From Acinetobacter nosocomialis NIPH 2119 (lineage in GTDB: Bacteria > Pseudomonadota > Gammaproteobacteria > Pseudomonadales > Moraxellaceae), in the NCBI RefSeq assembly GCF_000368085.1, contig NZ_KB849239.1, positions 695,556 through 759,555 of the forward strand: 64,000 nucleotides of DNA, given 5' to 3'. Each line of letters begins with the position of its first letter. Position 1 is the stretch's first letter. Made by a program: the position numbers and the translations under genes. Shown in pieces: positions 18,466-28,315 of the stretch. Under the pieces are notes generated by a model, which saw only the letters and a program-made list of their open reading frames with translations, did not search any database and was not told where the DNA came from.

Positions 18466-18966
18466 TTATTTTAAGCTTTGATAAAGTTCTACGAAATTTT
18501 TATACACTGAAGATTGTTTCTGCGGTGAATACATATTTCGCTCAATAATACCTTTATCAGTCTTAACTAACACATTAATGTTTTTTGCATTTTTAAATTC
18601 CTGTAAGAACTGACTTGGAATAATAAAGTACGTGGTCGAGTGTTTAGGAACAAATCTGCTAACAGTAGTTTTCTCAGTGGCTTGAGCTGGGTTATAGCTA
18701 AATTGTTTTCCATCAATATCAAATACTAATGAATTAATATCATAGAAGTTATAACTACTGCTTAAATGTACATCTACACGGACTTGGTTTTTCTGTTTCT
18801 CATTCCATTTAACAAGTAAGCTTGGACAAAGTTCTGTAGGTAGGCAATTGAGCTGACCCGCTGTTTTTAGCTCAGATGTTGCTGTCGTAGTAGTAGATTT
18901 ATATGAGGTCGTGCTACAAGCTGTTGTAAGTAAACAAGTACCTAATAAAAATAGGGCTTTTTTCAT
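18466..18966 (-). CDS. Hypothetical lipoprotein
   Basis: A 166-residue protein with a lipoprotein signal MKKALFLLGTCLLTTACSTTS (lipobox LTTAC, Cys17). The mature part is Thr/Ser-rich at first, then a beta-rich domain with no motif that I recognise. A +2 Ser favours outer-membrane sorting by Lol. Monocistronic and convergent with the hydrolase. Confidence 0.75.
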   Translation of the reverse strand: MKKALFLLGTCLLTTACSTTSYKSTTTTATSELKTAGQLNCLPTELCPSLLVKWNEKQKNQVRVDVHLSSSYNFYDINSLVFDIDGKQFSYNPAQATEKTTVSRFVPKHSTTYFIIPSQFLQEFKNAKNINVLVKTDKGIIERNMYSPQKQSSVYKNFVELYQSLK

Positions 18967-19025
18967 AATGTAATTCCAAGAAAGCAGATATTATTTATCT
19001 TACAGGTGATAAATTTTATCCTTTA

Positions 19026-20081
19026 TTAAAGAGTTTTTGGGCTTAAAAAAGCAAATGGTTTTGCAATTTTAAAATCAGAAGTCGCATCTCCAGCATAGAT
19101 ATGGCTCTGCTCGGGACCGAGATCCAGTCTACGGGTTTTACCATCTTTAAAATTTATTTTCTTCAAGTCCACCCAAAATACATTGGGGGATAAAGCGGAT
19201 TCAAAAAAATAAAGCATCTGTTTATGGTCTGCAACAGTTCTCCAACGGGTCGATGAAATATTAGGCTCTTCTTGTGTATTTAATCCATATGGAACAGAGG
19301 CATTTCGAATAACGCTAAATACAGAAGCCTGAGCTTGTTTCATATCGTCGTTTTTTGGAATTGCATTAATATAAAATGATGCTCGTGCAAAACGGTCAGA
19401 AGCGCGGTTAGTACCAGGAAGCATAACGGTACCGCCGATTTGTTTCCAATATTCAGCAAGTGCAAGCTGTTTATCAAATGTAGGGGAGTTGGTCATGATT
19501 TGATAATTCCGGCTGTGATGAATCACTTGTTTTCCGCCAATATATTCAATGATTGCACTATCACCTGTTTTATCGGAAATAGACAAATGAAGTGTTGTGA
19601 GTCTTGATTCGCCAGGAACGCTGTCTGTTACGATTGTATAGGGTTCTTTTTCAAGAGCTTTAACGGCTTCATCAACGGTTGCAAAATTATCGAGTACATA
19701 CTGTGCCCAAGCTGCGATACTTAATAATGGTTTATTAGAATTTTTTACATCTGGATACTGAGATTCGACTAACCATAAGACATTAGCGACTAAACCAGCT
19801 TCATTCATTCCGTCGGTCGTAGAGACTTCATAACCTGTTGCAATAACGCTGCCATATTTAGAAGTCCATTTAATTGAATTTGGTCCTGCACTTCCATCAC
19901 GAGCAACACCACTCGGTAAAATCCATAAATTTGTGCCAGTATCAACTTTCCAGTCCATTGAACGAGCTGTAATAATATGTTGGTTGTTGCCTAAATATAC
20001 CGCACGTGTACAAGCCGATGCATAGCTACTTAACCCTACAGCAAGAGCAATAAAAGTGGGAATGAATGTTTTTTTAAACAT
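19026..20081 (-). CDS. Choloylglycine/penicillin V acylase-family amidase
   Basis: A 351-residue secreted Ntn hydrolase. The signal peptide ends ASA|CTRAVYLGN, so cleavage exposes Cys24 as the N-terminal nucleophile. The family Asp/Arg residues appear in ITARSMDWKVD, and the conserved Asn region in NSPTFDKQLALAEYW. Members cleave linear amides such as bile-salt conjugates, penicillin V or acyl-homoserine lactones; in Gram-negatives the last is likely, but the substrate is not determined by sequence. Periplasmic. Confidence 0.85.
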   Translation of the reverse strand: MFKKTFIPTFIALAVGLSSYASACTRAVYLGNNQHIITARSMDWKVDTGTNLWILPSGVARDGSAGPNSIKWTSKYGSVIATGYEVSTTDGMNEAGLVANVLWLVESQYPDVKNSNKPLLSIAAWAQYVLDNFATVDEAVKALEKEPYTIVTDSVPGESRLTTLHLSISDKTGDSAIIEYIGGKQVIHHSRNYQIMTNSPTFDKQLALAEYWKQIGGTVMLPGTNRASDRFARASFYINAIPKNDDMKQAQASVFSVIRNASVPYGLNTQEEPNISSTRWRTVADHKQMLYFFESALSPNVFWVDLKKINFKDGKTRRLDLGPEQSHIYAGDATSDFKIAKPFAFLSPKTL

Positions 20082-20291
20082 GAGTGAATACCTTCTTGTT
20101 ATTACAGTTTGAGGATATTTATTTAATAAAATTAAAGCATGTATATTATTTATACTTTTATAGTAGGTGAAAAATATATTAAATACAAACTAAAAGAAGA
20201 GGCTATTTAAAGCAAAAATCACATATAAATTTAAAATATGAGAGAGCATCACATTTTAAATATGATGCTCAAATTATTAAGTTAGTATGAA

Positions 20292-21965
20292 TTAAAAATG
20301 ATTGGCATCAGCCATATTCCACATACGATAATAAAAATTATCATCATCATTTTTTAGTTCAGATTGTAAAAGTTCTCCTTCTTTCAAGAAGAAATGTAAT
20401 TGAGCATAGTTCTTGATTTCACGGTCATTGACTCGTTGAGCCAAATGATGGGCTTTAATATCTGAAGGATGACGTAAACCGGCAGCAGCAATCATTTCTG
20501 ATAAAGCATGTAATGTATTTTTATGGAAATTAAATACGCGCTCTGCTTTGGTAGGTACATGGAGTGCTTTTTGACGGTCTTTATCTTGAGTTGCTACACC
20601 TACAGGACATTGGTTGGTATGACAACTTTGCGCTTGAATACACCCAACTGCAAACATAAAACCGCGTGCTGAGTTAACCCAATCTGCACCTAATGCAAAA
20701 GTACTAGCAATATCAAATGCGCTAATAATTTTACCGCTTGCACCAATTTTAACTTGGTCTCTTAGTCCAGCACCTACAAGTGTGTTGTGTACAAAACGTA
20801 AGCCTTCACGTAAGGGAGTACCAATATAGTCACTAAACTCAATTGGTGCTGCACCAGTACCACCTTCAGAACCGTCTACCACAATAAAATCAGGCACAAT
20901 TTTTGTTTCAAGCATTGCTTTTACAATACTCATAAACTGCCAAGGTTGCCCAATACATAGTTTGAAACCAACAGGTTTGCCGCCAGATAAAGTGCGTAAC
21001 TTTTGTAAAAAGTGCATCATTTCAATTGGTGTAGAGAAGCTAGAATGTTTTGCTGGTGAAATACAGTCATGATCACGTGAAACACCACGAATTTCGGCAA
21101 TTTCAGCAGTAATTTTATGCTTAGGTAAAATACCTCCATGCCCGGGTTTAGCACCTTGTGAAAGCTTTAACTCAATCATTTTGATTTGTGGCAATTGAGA
21201 CTGTTTAGCAAACTTTTGTTCGTCAAATTTTCCATCTAAAGTTCGACAACCAAAATAGCCACTGGCAATTTGCCAGACAATATCACCACCATTTTCTAAA
21301 TGATAAGGGCTGAGACTTCCTTCACCAGTGTCATGATAAAACCCACCCAACTGTGCACCTTTATTTAATGCACGTATTGCATTTGCACTTAAACTACCAA
21401 AGCTCATGGCAGAGATATTCATAATAGATGCACTATAGGGTTGAAGGCATTGTGCATTACCAATTTGAATACGAAAACTCTTAGGATCTGCTGGTGGGCA
21501 TGGACTAATTGAGTGAACAATAAAGCGATAATCTTGTTGATAGACATCTATGATTGACCCGAAAGGTTTATCGGCATTTTCATTTTTTGCACGTTGATAA
21601 ACTAAGCTTCTTTGCATACGCGAGAAAGGTAGAGCATCTTGATCGGCTTCAATAAAGTATTGGCGAATTTCTGGACGTATATCTTCAAATAAAAAACGAA
21701 AATGACCCATAATTGGGTAATTTCTTAAGATAGAGTGTCTATTTTGTAAGACGTCATATAAACCCAATAAGCTTAATGCACCAGTAACGACCCATAAACC
21801 ATTGAGTAGAGTATCTGAAATAAAATAATAGATACTATGAGGGGTATATACGGTTCTAAACCATGTGATACTAAGTGCCGTAAAAATACACAAGAACCAG
21901 AGTGAATGGCGTGAAAAGAATGTATTGAGAAATTTATGTCGAATGATTTGTGCTGGACTCGCCAT
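20292..21965 (-). CDS. FMN-binding glutamate-synthase-family membrane protein
   Basis: A 557-residue protein. Two N-terminal TM helices (LWFLCIFTALSITWF and a second at ~40-65) precede a GltB-like alpha/beta-barrel with SAMSFGSLSANAIRALNKGA (~190), GAKPGHGGILP and VVDGSEGGTGAAPIEF (~360), the flavin-site segments of the glutamate synthase large subunit. Cysteines in CIQAQSCHTNQCPVGVA (~455) match the Fe-S-binding cluster of GltB. Free-standing members have no known reaction. A 525-bp spacer separates it from the next gene. Confidence 0.82.
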   Translation of the reverse strand: MASPAQIIRHKFLNTFFSRHSLWFLCIFTALSITWFRTVYTPHSIYYFISDTLLNGLWVVTGALSLLGLYDVLQNRHSILRNYPIMGHFRFLFEDIRPEIRQYFIEADQDALPFSRMQRSLVYQRAKNENADKPFGSIIDVYQQDYRFIVHSISPCPPADPKSFRIQIGNAQCLQPYSASIMNISAMSFGSLSANAIRALNKGAQLGGFYHDTGEGSLSPYHLENGGDIVWQIASGYFGCRTLDGKFDEQKFAKQSQLPQIKMIELKLSQGAKPGHGGILPKHKITAEIAEIRGVSRDHDCISPAKHSSFSTPIEMMHFLQKLRTLSGGKPVGFKLCIGQPWQFMSIVKAMLETKIVPDFIVVDGSEGGTGAAPIEFSDYIGTPLREGLRFVHNTLVGAGLRDQVKIGASGKIISAFDIASTFALGADWVNSARGFMFAVGCIQAQSCHTNQCPVGVATQDKDRQKALHVPTKAERVFNFHKNTLHALSEMIAAAGLRHPSDIKAHHLAQRVNDREIKNYAQLHFFLKEGELLQSELKNDDDNFYYRMWNMADANHF

Positions 21966-22491
21966 ATGTGAACAAATTCCTAATGTTTTACTGGCACATA
22001 CCTTGCCAAGAAGCAGCTTAAACTACAAGTAGGGAATTGTTAGCTGTAAGAGCATATATCAATAGTAAATGATTATATTTAAGATTAAATTGAATAGAGT
22101 GTATTTAATTTTCTATAAGCTGGGGCGTAATAATTTTAAGATAAAGTTGGTTTTATAAATAATGAACTTTTATAATTATTGCTTTGATTATAAAATATAT
22201 GAGAGTTTTTTTATGGTTTAGATTTTTTAAATAAGCCTGCTATTATTTAAAAAGCTAGTTAATAAAAAAATCTAAATAAATCTGGGAATTAATCTAAACA
22301 GTTTTTTAACTTTATAAATTTAATCAAGTCTGAAATTTGCTTGTATGAGTTTGATCAAAAATCTAGCTTTTAAGTTAATGGCTTTATGTTTTTTTAAACA
22401 TTTTTTGATAGTATTTGTCAATTGAAAGGATATTTTCAATAGATTTTATTACAACTATATTGCATTCTAAAAAATCAAGTAAGGGTTTGAA
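21966..22491. other. A/T-rich spacer without a gene
   Basis: 526 bp between divergent genes. It contains poly-A/T runs and short frames only. It must hold the promoters of both neighbours, but I cannot pick one with confidence. No tRNA or clear operator is seen. Confidence 0.5.
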
Positions 22492-22923
22492 ATGAGCTGG
22501 AAATTTTTAACATTTTCTGTTTTTTTTACTGATATTTTTTTATTGTTTTTAATGTTCTATCTTGGCTATGACTTCGAAACTTTTAAAAAAGTAGCTTTAG
22601 CTGAAACTTTACTAGTTATTATTGCCCTAATATTTGATTCCATGGAACAAAAGAAGAAACCTATTTTTCCTGGTTGTATCGTCTATCCATTGTTGGGCAT
22701 TTTATTCATTTTAGGATTTACACCTATTCTTGATTTTTTTGCAGAACGACCAAAAGGATTCCATAGTTGGGATATTAAAAATATGTGGATGATTAATGTG
22801 AATGAAGGAAATTATCAATTAAATAGACTTGCTTGGTATGGTAAAGCTTATGTACAACTGGGCTTTGCAATGGTAGGGGGAATTTTAGGATGCATTTTTC
22901 ATTTAGTCTTTAGAAATACTTAA
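22492..22923 (+). CDS. Hypothetical inner-membrane protein
   Basis: A 143-residue protein with about four hydrophobic helices (starting FLTFSVFFTDIFLLFLMFYL; then ~36-45, ~62-80 and a last one QLGFAMVGGILGCIFHLVF). AAGGG precedes the ATG by 6 bases. I do not recognise the family. Isolated between two long A/T-rich spacers. Confidence 0.65.
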   Translation: MSWKFLTFSVFFTDIFLLFLMFYLGYDFETFKKVALAETLLVIIALIFDSMEQKKKPIFPGCIVYPLLGILFILGFTPILDFFAERPKGFHSWDIKNMWMINVNEGNYQLNRLAWYGKAYVQLGFAMVGGILGCIFHLVFRNT

Positions 22924-23456
22924 AGCATATTTATCTTTTTTGCTAAAGCTAGATGACATTTCTTACCTCAATTTTGGGAAAAGTGATTAAACCACCTTTC
23001 ACTTCCTTAGAATTCTTATTCATAGAATATTATTTTCTTATTCATTTAAAATATATAGAACAAACAAAAGCTTAAATTTTGCTCTCCTGGTGGAAGGGAA
23101 ATTTTAATAAATGATAAACTATAAAAAATGATGGTAAAATTTAACTAATGAAATTTTATGATTTTTTATTAAAACTAATAAAAAAGTGAATAAAATTACC
23201 GGGAATTTCTACAAAAAGTGGTATAGACCATATAAAAACACATAATTGAGAAATCCATCGGATTTTGAATTATTAATAGATATTTAAAATGAAACTAATA
23301 TCAGCATTTTTGTTGTTTTTTTGTATGATGCGCCCACAGTAGAGTAAAAAAAAGACGCTTTGAAAAAACAGTCAGAAAAGCTAGTGATTGGATTGGGGAA
23401 GGCTAGTTTTTACATCTATTAATTCTTATTGGCGTAATGTAAAAAGGTTTTCAATC
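22924..23456. other. Long upstream region of the pilus operon
   Basis: 533 bp very rich in A/T without a supported gene. A hairpin with arms ATAATT-AAATCC (23242-23256) and GGATTT-AATTAT (23260-23273) is present. Such a long leader fits complex control of the pilin gene (H-NS-like silencing or multiple regulators), by inference. Confidence 0.4.
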
Positions 23457-23987
23457 ATGAAAAAATCTCTCATCGGTTTATCAGCAATTGCTATGGGGTT
23501 AATGTCTATCAATGCCGCAAATGCTGCAACGGCTACAGGTACATTAACTGTTAAAGCAACAATTACAAATAGTTGTGTATTGAATACATCAGCTACGGGT
23601 ACAACTGCTAATGCAGTTTTAGATTTTGGTACTTTAAGCTCTCTTGCTAACAATGTAGATGCAGATACGACTACTACGGGCGGTACAGCTATTAAAGTGT
23701 TATGTAACAATACTGTGCCATGGACTTTAGCTTTTGATGCAGGCAAAAATGCTCAAACAACTCAACGCCGTATGATTGGTGGGGCAACAAGTAACGAATA
23801 TATCCCTTATAACCTTTTCTCTGACACTAACCGTGCAACAGCAATCGGTATTTCAACAACAGCCTATAGTGGTACAGGTACTGGCGCAGTACAAACAGTG
23901 AACGTGTATGGCCGTATTCCTGCTGGCTCAACTTTGCCAAGTGCAGGTAGTTATGTTGATACAGTGACTGTTACTGTGACTTATTAA
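23457..23987 (+). CDS. Major pilin, spore coat U domain (archaic chaperone-usher pilus)
   Basis: A 176-residue secreted subunit. The signal peptide ends NAA|NA or AANA|AT (~22-24); the mature part is Thr/Ala-rich and has one Cys pair (NSCVLNT and VLCNN) and the closing TVTVTY strand typical of SCPU pilins such as CsuA/B. I begin at 23457 (MKKSLIGLS); the longer frame from 23388 lacks a signal-like start. First of four genes of an archaic pilus. The set matches in order the light-regulated prpABCD operon described in A. baumannii, an identification by recall. Confidence 0.85.
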   Translation: MKKSLIGLSAIAMGLMSINAANAATATGTLTVKATITNSCVLNTSATGTTANAVLDFGTLSSLANNVDADTTTTGGTAIKVLCNNTVPWTLAFDAGKNAQTTQRRMIGGATSNEYIPYNLFSDTNRATAIGISTTAYSGTGTGAVQTVNVYGRIPAGSTLPSAGSYVDTVTVTVTY

Positions 23988-24015
23988 TTTTAAATAGGTT
24001 CTATTCATTGTTGAC

Positions 24016-24041
24016 GCTAGCTCTTATTTGAAAGAGCTAGC
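24016..24041 (+). terminator. Hairpin between pilin and chaperone genes
   Basis: GCTAGCTCTT (24016-24025), loop ATTTGA, AAGAGCTAGC (24032-24041): a perfect 10-bp stem without a proper T-tract. It is likely a partial terminator or mRNA stabiliser that makes pilin more abundant than assembly proteins. Confidence 0.6.
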
Positions 24042-24078
24042 TTAAGTTTAATTTGAGAAAAGTAATTCTGGGCAAATC

Positions 24079-24786
24079 ATGAGAAAAAATATCTTTGTTG
24101 CTACAAGTTTATTATTATTTTTGCCTAGTATGTTAAATGCTGCCTCAATACGTCTTTCTCCTGTAAATGTTGAAATATTGAGTGATCAGACTGCATCTTC
24201 AATTAGCTTGTATAACCAGTCAAATGAAAGTGCTGATTTACAGGTACGTATATTTGAATGGACCCAAAATGCTGGGCAAGATCAATTAATTCCTACAGAT
24301 GATATTGCAATTAGCCCACCTTTTTTAAAATTAAAACCTAATGATTCTTATAATTTACGAGTAGTTAGAATTAAGCCGGAACCAATTTCTGGTGAAAAAA
24401 CTTACCGTATTATTATTGATGAATTACCCAAGCCTATTGATAGCCGAAAAGCTTCTCAAGGTGTAAATGTATTGCTTCGCTCATCATTGCCTGTGTTTGT
24501 AGTCAATAAAGATGCGATGACTAAGCTGACTTGGTCAATACAACAAGAACAAAATAGTGCTTATCTTTCCATTAATAATATTGGCAATCGCCATGCACTG
24601 TTAAATAATTTAACGCTTGTAGATACTACTTCAAACAAAAGTTATCCGATTAAAGTAAATACCGTAAATGGTTATATTCTTTCCGGAAAATCAAGAAACT
24701 TTAATATTAGTTCTGATTTTAAATTTCAAGCTGATCATAAATATAATATTTCATTGAATATTAACGGTAAGCCAGCATCTCTTTAA
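24079..24786 (+). CDS. Periplasmic pilus chaperone (CsuC/PapD-like)
   Basis: A 235-residue chaperone: signal peptide ending LNA|AS (~21), N-terminal Ig-like domain with SIRLSPVNVEIL and the usual PP-FLKLKPNDSYNLRVVR segment (~90-105), and a second Ig-like domain from ~130. It caps pilin subunits by donor-strand complementation and delivers them to the usher. It lies 91 bp after the pilin gene and 10 bp before the usher gene. Confidence 0.88.
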   Translation: MRKNIFVATSLLLFLPSMLNAASIRLSPVNVEILSDQTASSISLYNQSNESADLQVRIFEWTQNAGQDQLIPTDDIAISPPFLKLKPNDSYNLRVVRIKPEPISGEKTYRIIIDELPKPIDSRKASQGVNVLLRSSLPVFVVNKDAMTKLTWSIQQEQNSAYLSINNIGNRHALLNNLTLVDTTSNKSYPIKVNTVNGYILSGKSRNFNISSDFKFQADHKYNISLNINGKPASL

Positions 24787-24796
24787 AGAGGCACAT

Positions 24797-27235
24797 ATGA
24801 AATATCTCGTAAGTGCTTTATGTGTTATGTATTTGCCGATTCATGCTTTTGCTGAATCATTACAAGATAACACCAATGCTGCTTTACCCAATATTCCGGA
24901 AGTAACAAACTCCGCTTTTCAGGCATCTGGTTCTGATAAAGGCTATATTCAGCTATTTTTAAATATTTCGATCAATTCTAATACATCTACTGATTTAATA
25001 TCGGTACACCAAGATCAAGATAAAAAGTTATATGTTCGTGCCCGTGATCTAAAAGCTTTAAGGCTAAAAATGGATGAGCATATTCCAGATAGCCAATGGG
25101 TGTGTATTAATGAACTTAAAGGAATCCAGTTTAAATATCTGGAAAATGAGCAGTCTCTGAACTTACAAGTTCCTTCGAGCATGTTGAGTGACTATTCCGT
25201 TGACTTAAATGGTCAATCGACTACAAACACTAACTTGTTAAAAATGAAACCCTTAAATGCTGCAATCCTGAATTATAGCCTGTACCACACCATAACCAAT
25301 GATGAGAGTATTTTCTCAGGTTCGGCAGAAGGGATTTTTAACAGCACCCTTGGTAATTTTTCATCAGGCGTTTTATATAACGGTAGTAATGAAACGAGCT
25401 ATAGCCATGAGAAGTGGGTGCGTCTGGAAAGTAAATGGCAATATGTAGACCCTGAAAAAGTCAGGATATATACCCTAGGTGACTTTATTTCTAATAGCTC
25501 GGACTGGGGCAGTAGTGTGCGTCTTGCCGGTTTCCAGTGGTCGAGTGCCTATACCCAGCGTGGCGATATTGTTACTTCAGCGCTGCCACAGTTTTCCGGT
25601 TCGGCAGCCCTGCCTTCAACACTGGACTTATACGTTAACCAGCAAAAGATTTATTCAGGTCTTGTTCCGTCAGGCCCGTTTGACATTAAGCAGCTGCCGT
25701 TTATTTCCGGAAATGAAGTCACACTGGTGACGACTGATGCAACAGGTCAGCAAATCATTACTAAAAAACCTTACTATTTTTCATCGAAGATTCTGGCAAA
25801 AGGCATAAATGAGTTTTCAGTAGATGTTGGGGTTCCACGCTACAACTATGGATTGTACTCAAACGATTATGATGATGCCACCTTTGCCTCTGGTGCAATT
25901 CGTTATGGTTATAGCAACTCACTGACCTTAAGTGGGGGTGTGGAAGCCTCCACAGACGGTCTTTCCAACGTGGGCACAGGTTTCGCCAAGAACTTGTTTG
26001 GTGTGGGTGTTATCAATGCTGACCTTGCAGCAAGCCAGTATAAGGATGAAAACGGCTATTCGGCTCTGGTTGGTTTAGAAGGGCGTATTAGCAAGAACAT
26101 TTCATTTAACACCAGTTACCGCAAAGTATTTGATAACTACTTTGATCTGGCCCGTGTGTCTCAAATCCGCTATTTAAAAGATAACCAGATTAGTGCTGAA
26201 CCACAGAACTATCTTAGCTATAGCGCGCTGGCAGATGAGATTATTAGGGCAGGGATTAACTATAACTTTTATGCAGGCTATGGTGTTTATGTCGGTTATA
26301 ACCAGATCAAGTACAGTGATAACTCGTATAAGTTACTGTCTGCGAACTTAAGCGGAAGTTTAAACAAGAACTGGGGTTTTTATAGTTCAGCTTATAAAGA
26401 TTATGAAAACCATAAGGACTATGGCATTTACTTTGCGCTGCGCTATACGCCATCTATAAAAGTTAATGCAATAACAAGTTTCTCTAATGACAGCGGTAAA
26501 ACGACCTACAGACAAGAAATAAATGGATTTACCGATCCACAGATTGGTTCATTTGGATGGGGTGGATATGTTGAGCGAGATCAGGATGCACATAACAATA
26601 ATGCATCTATCTATGGCTCTTATCGCGCACGGGCTGCGTACCTGACAGGTCGCTATAACCGAATTGGAGATAATGACCAAGTTGCACTTTCAGCGACAGG
26701 ATCTTTAGTTGCAGCAGCAGGCCGTATATTTGCGGCCAATGAAATTGGAGATGGTTATGCTGTTGTTACCAATGCCGGACCGCAAAGCCAGATTATCAAT
26801 GGTGGAGTAAATTTAGGAGAGGCAGATAAGTCAGGAAGATTCTTAATTGCGAATTTAAGACCGTATCAATCTCATCATATCTATCTAGACCCATCTTATT
26901 TACCACTGGAATGGGATGTGACAACGACCAATCGAACAGCACTTGTGGGCTATCGCCAAGGAACTTTAGTTGACTTTGGTGCTCATCGAGTTGTTTCAGG
27001 ATTAGCCAAAGTTGTAGATAAAAATAACTCGCCATTGTTACCGGGTTATAGCGTCCGAATTAATGGACAACAAGATGCCGTAGTGGGCTATGATGGTGAG
27101 GTCTTCGTTCCAAACCTATTAAAGCAAAATAAACTTGAAATAGACCTTCTTGATCATGGTTCATGTCAAGTTAATTTCACTTACGAAAGTCAGCAATACA
27201 GTGCTAAAAAATTGGGGCCTTATGTATGTCAATAA
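24797..27235 (+). CDS. Outer-membrane usher, archaic CsuD-like
   Basis: An 812-residue usher: signal peptide to ~19 (AFA|ES), N-terminal subunit-binding domain, beta-barrel with plug (about 150-650), and C-terminal domains from ~650. It forms the secretion pore and polymerises the pilus. The middle of the gene (~25.45-26.45 kb) is clearly richer in G/C and in CTG/GCC codons than both ends, suggesting mosaic origin. It overlaps the tip gene by 10 bases. Confidence 0.9.
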   Translation: MKYLVSALCVMYLPIHAFAESLQDNTNAALPNIPEVTNSAFQASGSDKGYIQLFLNISINSNTSTDLISVHQDQDKKLYVRARDLKALRLKMDEHIPDSQWVCINELKGIQFKYLENEQSLNLQVPSSMLSDYSVDLNGQSTTNTNLLKMKPLNAAILNYSLYHTITNDESIFSGSAEGIFNSTLGNFSSGVLYNGSNETSYSHEKWVRLESKWQYVDPEKVRIYTLGDFISNSSDWGSSVRLAGFQWSSAYTQRGDIVTSALPQFSGSAALPSTLDLYVNQQKIYSGLVPSGPFDIKQLPFISGNEVTLVTTDATGQQIITKKPYYFSSKILAKGINEFSVDVGVPRYNYGLYSNDYDDATFASGAIRYGYSNSLTLSGGVEASTDGLSNVGTGFAKNLFGVGVINADLAASQYKDENGYSALVGLEGRISKNISFNTSYRKVFDNYFDLARVSQIRYLKDNQISAEPQNYLSYSALADEIIRAGINYNFYAGYGVYVGYNQIKYSDNSYKLLSANLSGSLNKNWGFYSSAYKDYENHKDYGIYFALRYTPSIKVNAITSFSNDSGKTTYRQEINGFTDPQIGSFGWGGYVERDQDAHNNNASIYGSYRARAAYLTGRYNRIGDNDQVALSATGSLVAAAGRIFAANEIGDGYAVVTNAGPQSQIINGGVNLGEADKSGRFLIANLRPYQSHHIYLDPSYLPLEWDVTTTNRTALVGYRQGTLVDFGAHRVVSGLAKVVDKNNSPLLPGYSVRINGQQDAVVGYDGEVFVPNLLKQNKLEIDLLDHGSCQVNFTYESQQYSAKKLGPYVCQ

Positions 27236-28254
27236 GTATTGTAAGTCATAGTTCCTACATGCTAGCCAAAAAGTTTTCATCTACTTTAAAGTATGTTTTA
27301 GCTAGTTTACTGTTATTTGTGCTTTATGCTTTTTTTAGTTCAGCACATGCTGGCTGTACGGTAACTGGAACCACAAATAGTACTTATAATTATACAGCAG
27401 CAACGATTAATAGTGACGCTACCATTACTTATACTGGAACTATTCGGTGTACGAATGTTGGGAGTACTGCTCAAATATCAAGATATATGTGCATGAAGAC
27501 AGTATTTACTGGAGCAACTACTTCAAATAGTAATGTTTCATTACCTTATACGGTTATTGCAACTGTAGGCGGAGCAGGTTCTTCTACTGCAAATCAAACT
27601 TCAAACTTTTGGTATGGTCCTGTTACTACGGTGGCACCAAATAATATTATTAGTTACTCAGTAAGTATTAAAGTTCCAGCAAGATCGGGCTCTTTAACAG
27701 CCTATCCGGTAGGGACTTATATTGGCTCCGTTCAAGTATTTTGGGACATGCAAGCAAATTCAAGCAGTGTATGTGAGGGTGATAGTGGCGGTGGCTGGGA
27801 CTCGGGTAATATGACGATTACAGCTAACTATGTAGTACCAAGTTTCTGTCAGTTAGATTCCACATCAAATGTCGATTTTGGCAATATTGGTGATATTGGT
27901 ACAACAAGTCGTGACTACACGGCTCAAGGTGCGATTAATGCAACTTGCAACAATGGAACACCTTATAGCATTTATTTGGGGGATGGTAATAACCGTATAA
28001 GCGGTGGATTTAGACGTATGACTAATGGAAGCAGTCAATATATTCCTTATCAGTTATACAAAGATACTGCTTATAGCACAGTATGGGATACTACAGGTGG
28101 TATAACTGCTGTGGGTGGTTCTGGAGGAGTGTCAAAGACAGGATCTGGCACTAGTCAAATTTCAAATGTATATGGAAAAATTCCACAAGGAACTTCTATT
28201 TCAAGTACTCCCGGTAACTATTCAGACAGCATAGTTGTTACGGTGACTTACTAA
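27226..28254 (+). CDS. Tip adhesin/minor pilin with two spore coat U domains (CsuE-like)
   Basis: A 342-residue protein with a long hydrophobic signal (residues ~23-43, SSAHA|GC). An N-terminal SCPU-like adhesin domain with paired Cys is followed at ~200 by a C-terminal pilin domain (SFCQLDSTSNVDFG ... VVTVTY). This two-domain plan matches the Csu tip subunit, which binds hydrophobic surfaces. Start 27226 overlaps the usher stop and has GGGG 8 bases upstream; an in-frame ATG at 27259 gives a shorter signal and is the alternative. Confidence 0.82.
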   Translation: MSISIVSHSSYMLAKKFSSTLKYVLASLLLFVLYAFFSSAHAGCTVTGTTNSTYNYTAATINSDATITYTGTIRCTNVGSTAQISRYMCMKTVFTGATTSNSNVSLPYTVIATVGGAGSSTANQTSNFWYGPVTTVAPNNIISYSVSIKVPARSGSLTAYPVGTYIGSVQVFWDMQANSSSVCEGDSGGGWDSGNMTITANYVVPSFCQLDSTSNVDFGNIGDIGTTSRDYTAQGAINATCNNGTPYSIYLGDGNNRISGGFRRMTNGSSQYIPYQLYKDTAYSTVWDTTGGITAVGGSGGVSKTGSGTSQISNVYGKIPQGTSISSTPGNYSDSIVVTVTY

Positions 28255-28260
28255 TTATGC

Positions 28261-28302
28261 TGCCAACTCACTATTCACTTAAAGTAAGGAGGTGAGTTGG
28301 CA
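28261..28302. terminator. Long-loop hairpin between convergent genes
   Basis: TGCCAACTCAC (28261-28271) pairs with GTGAGTTGGCA (28292-28302), 11 bp with a 20-base loop. No good T-tract. Probable bidirectional terminator of the pilus operon and the PepSY gene. Confidence 0.5.
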
Positions 28303-28315
28303 AGTATCATGAGTT

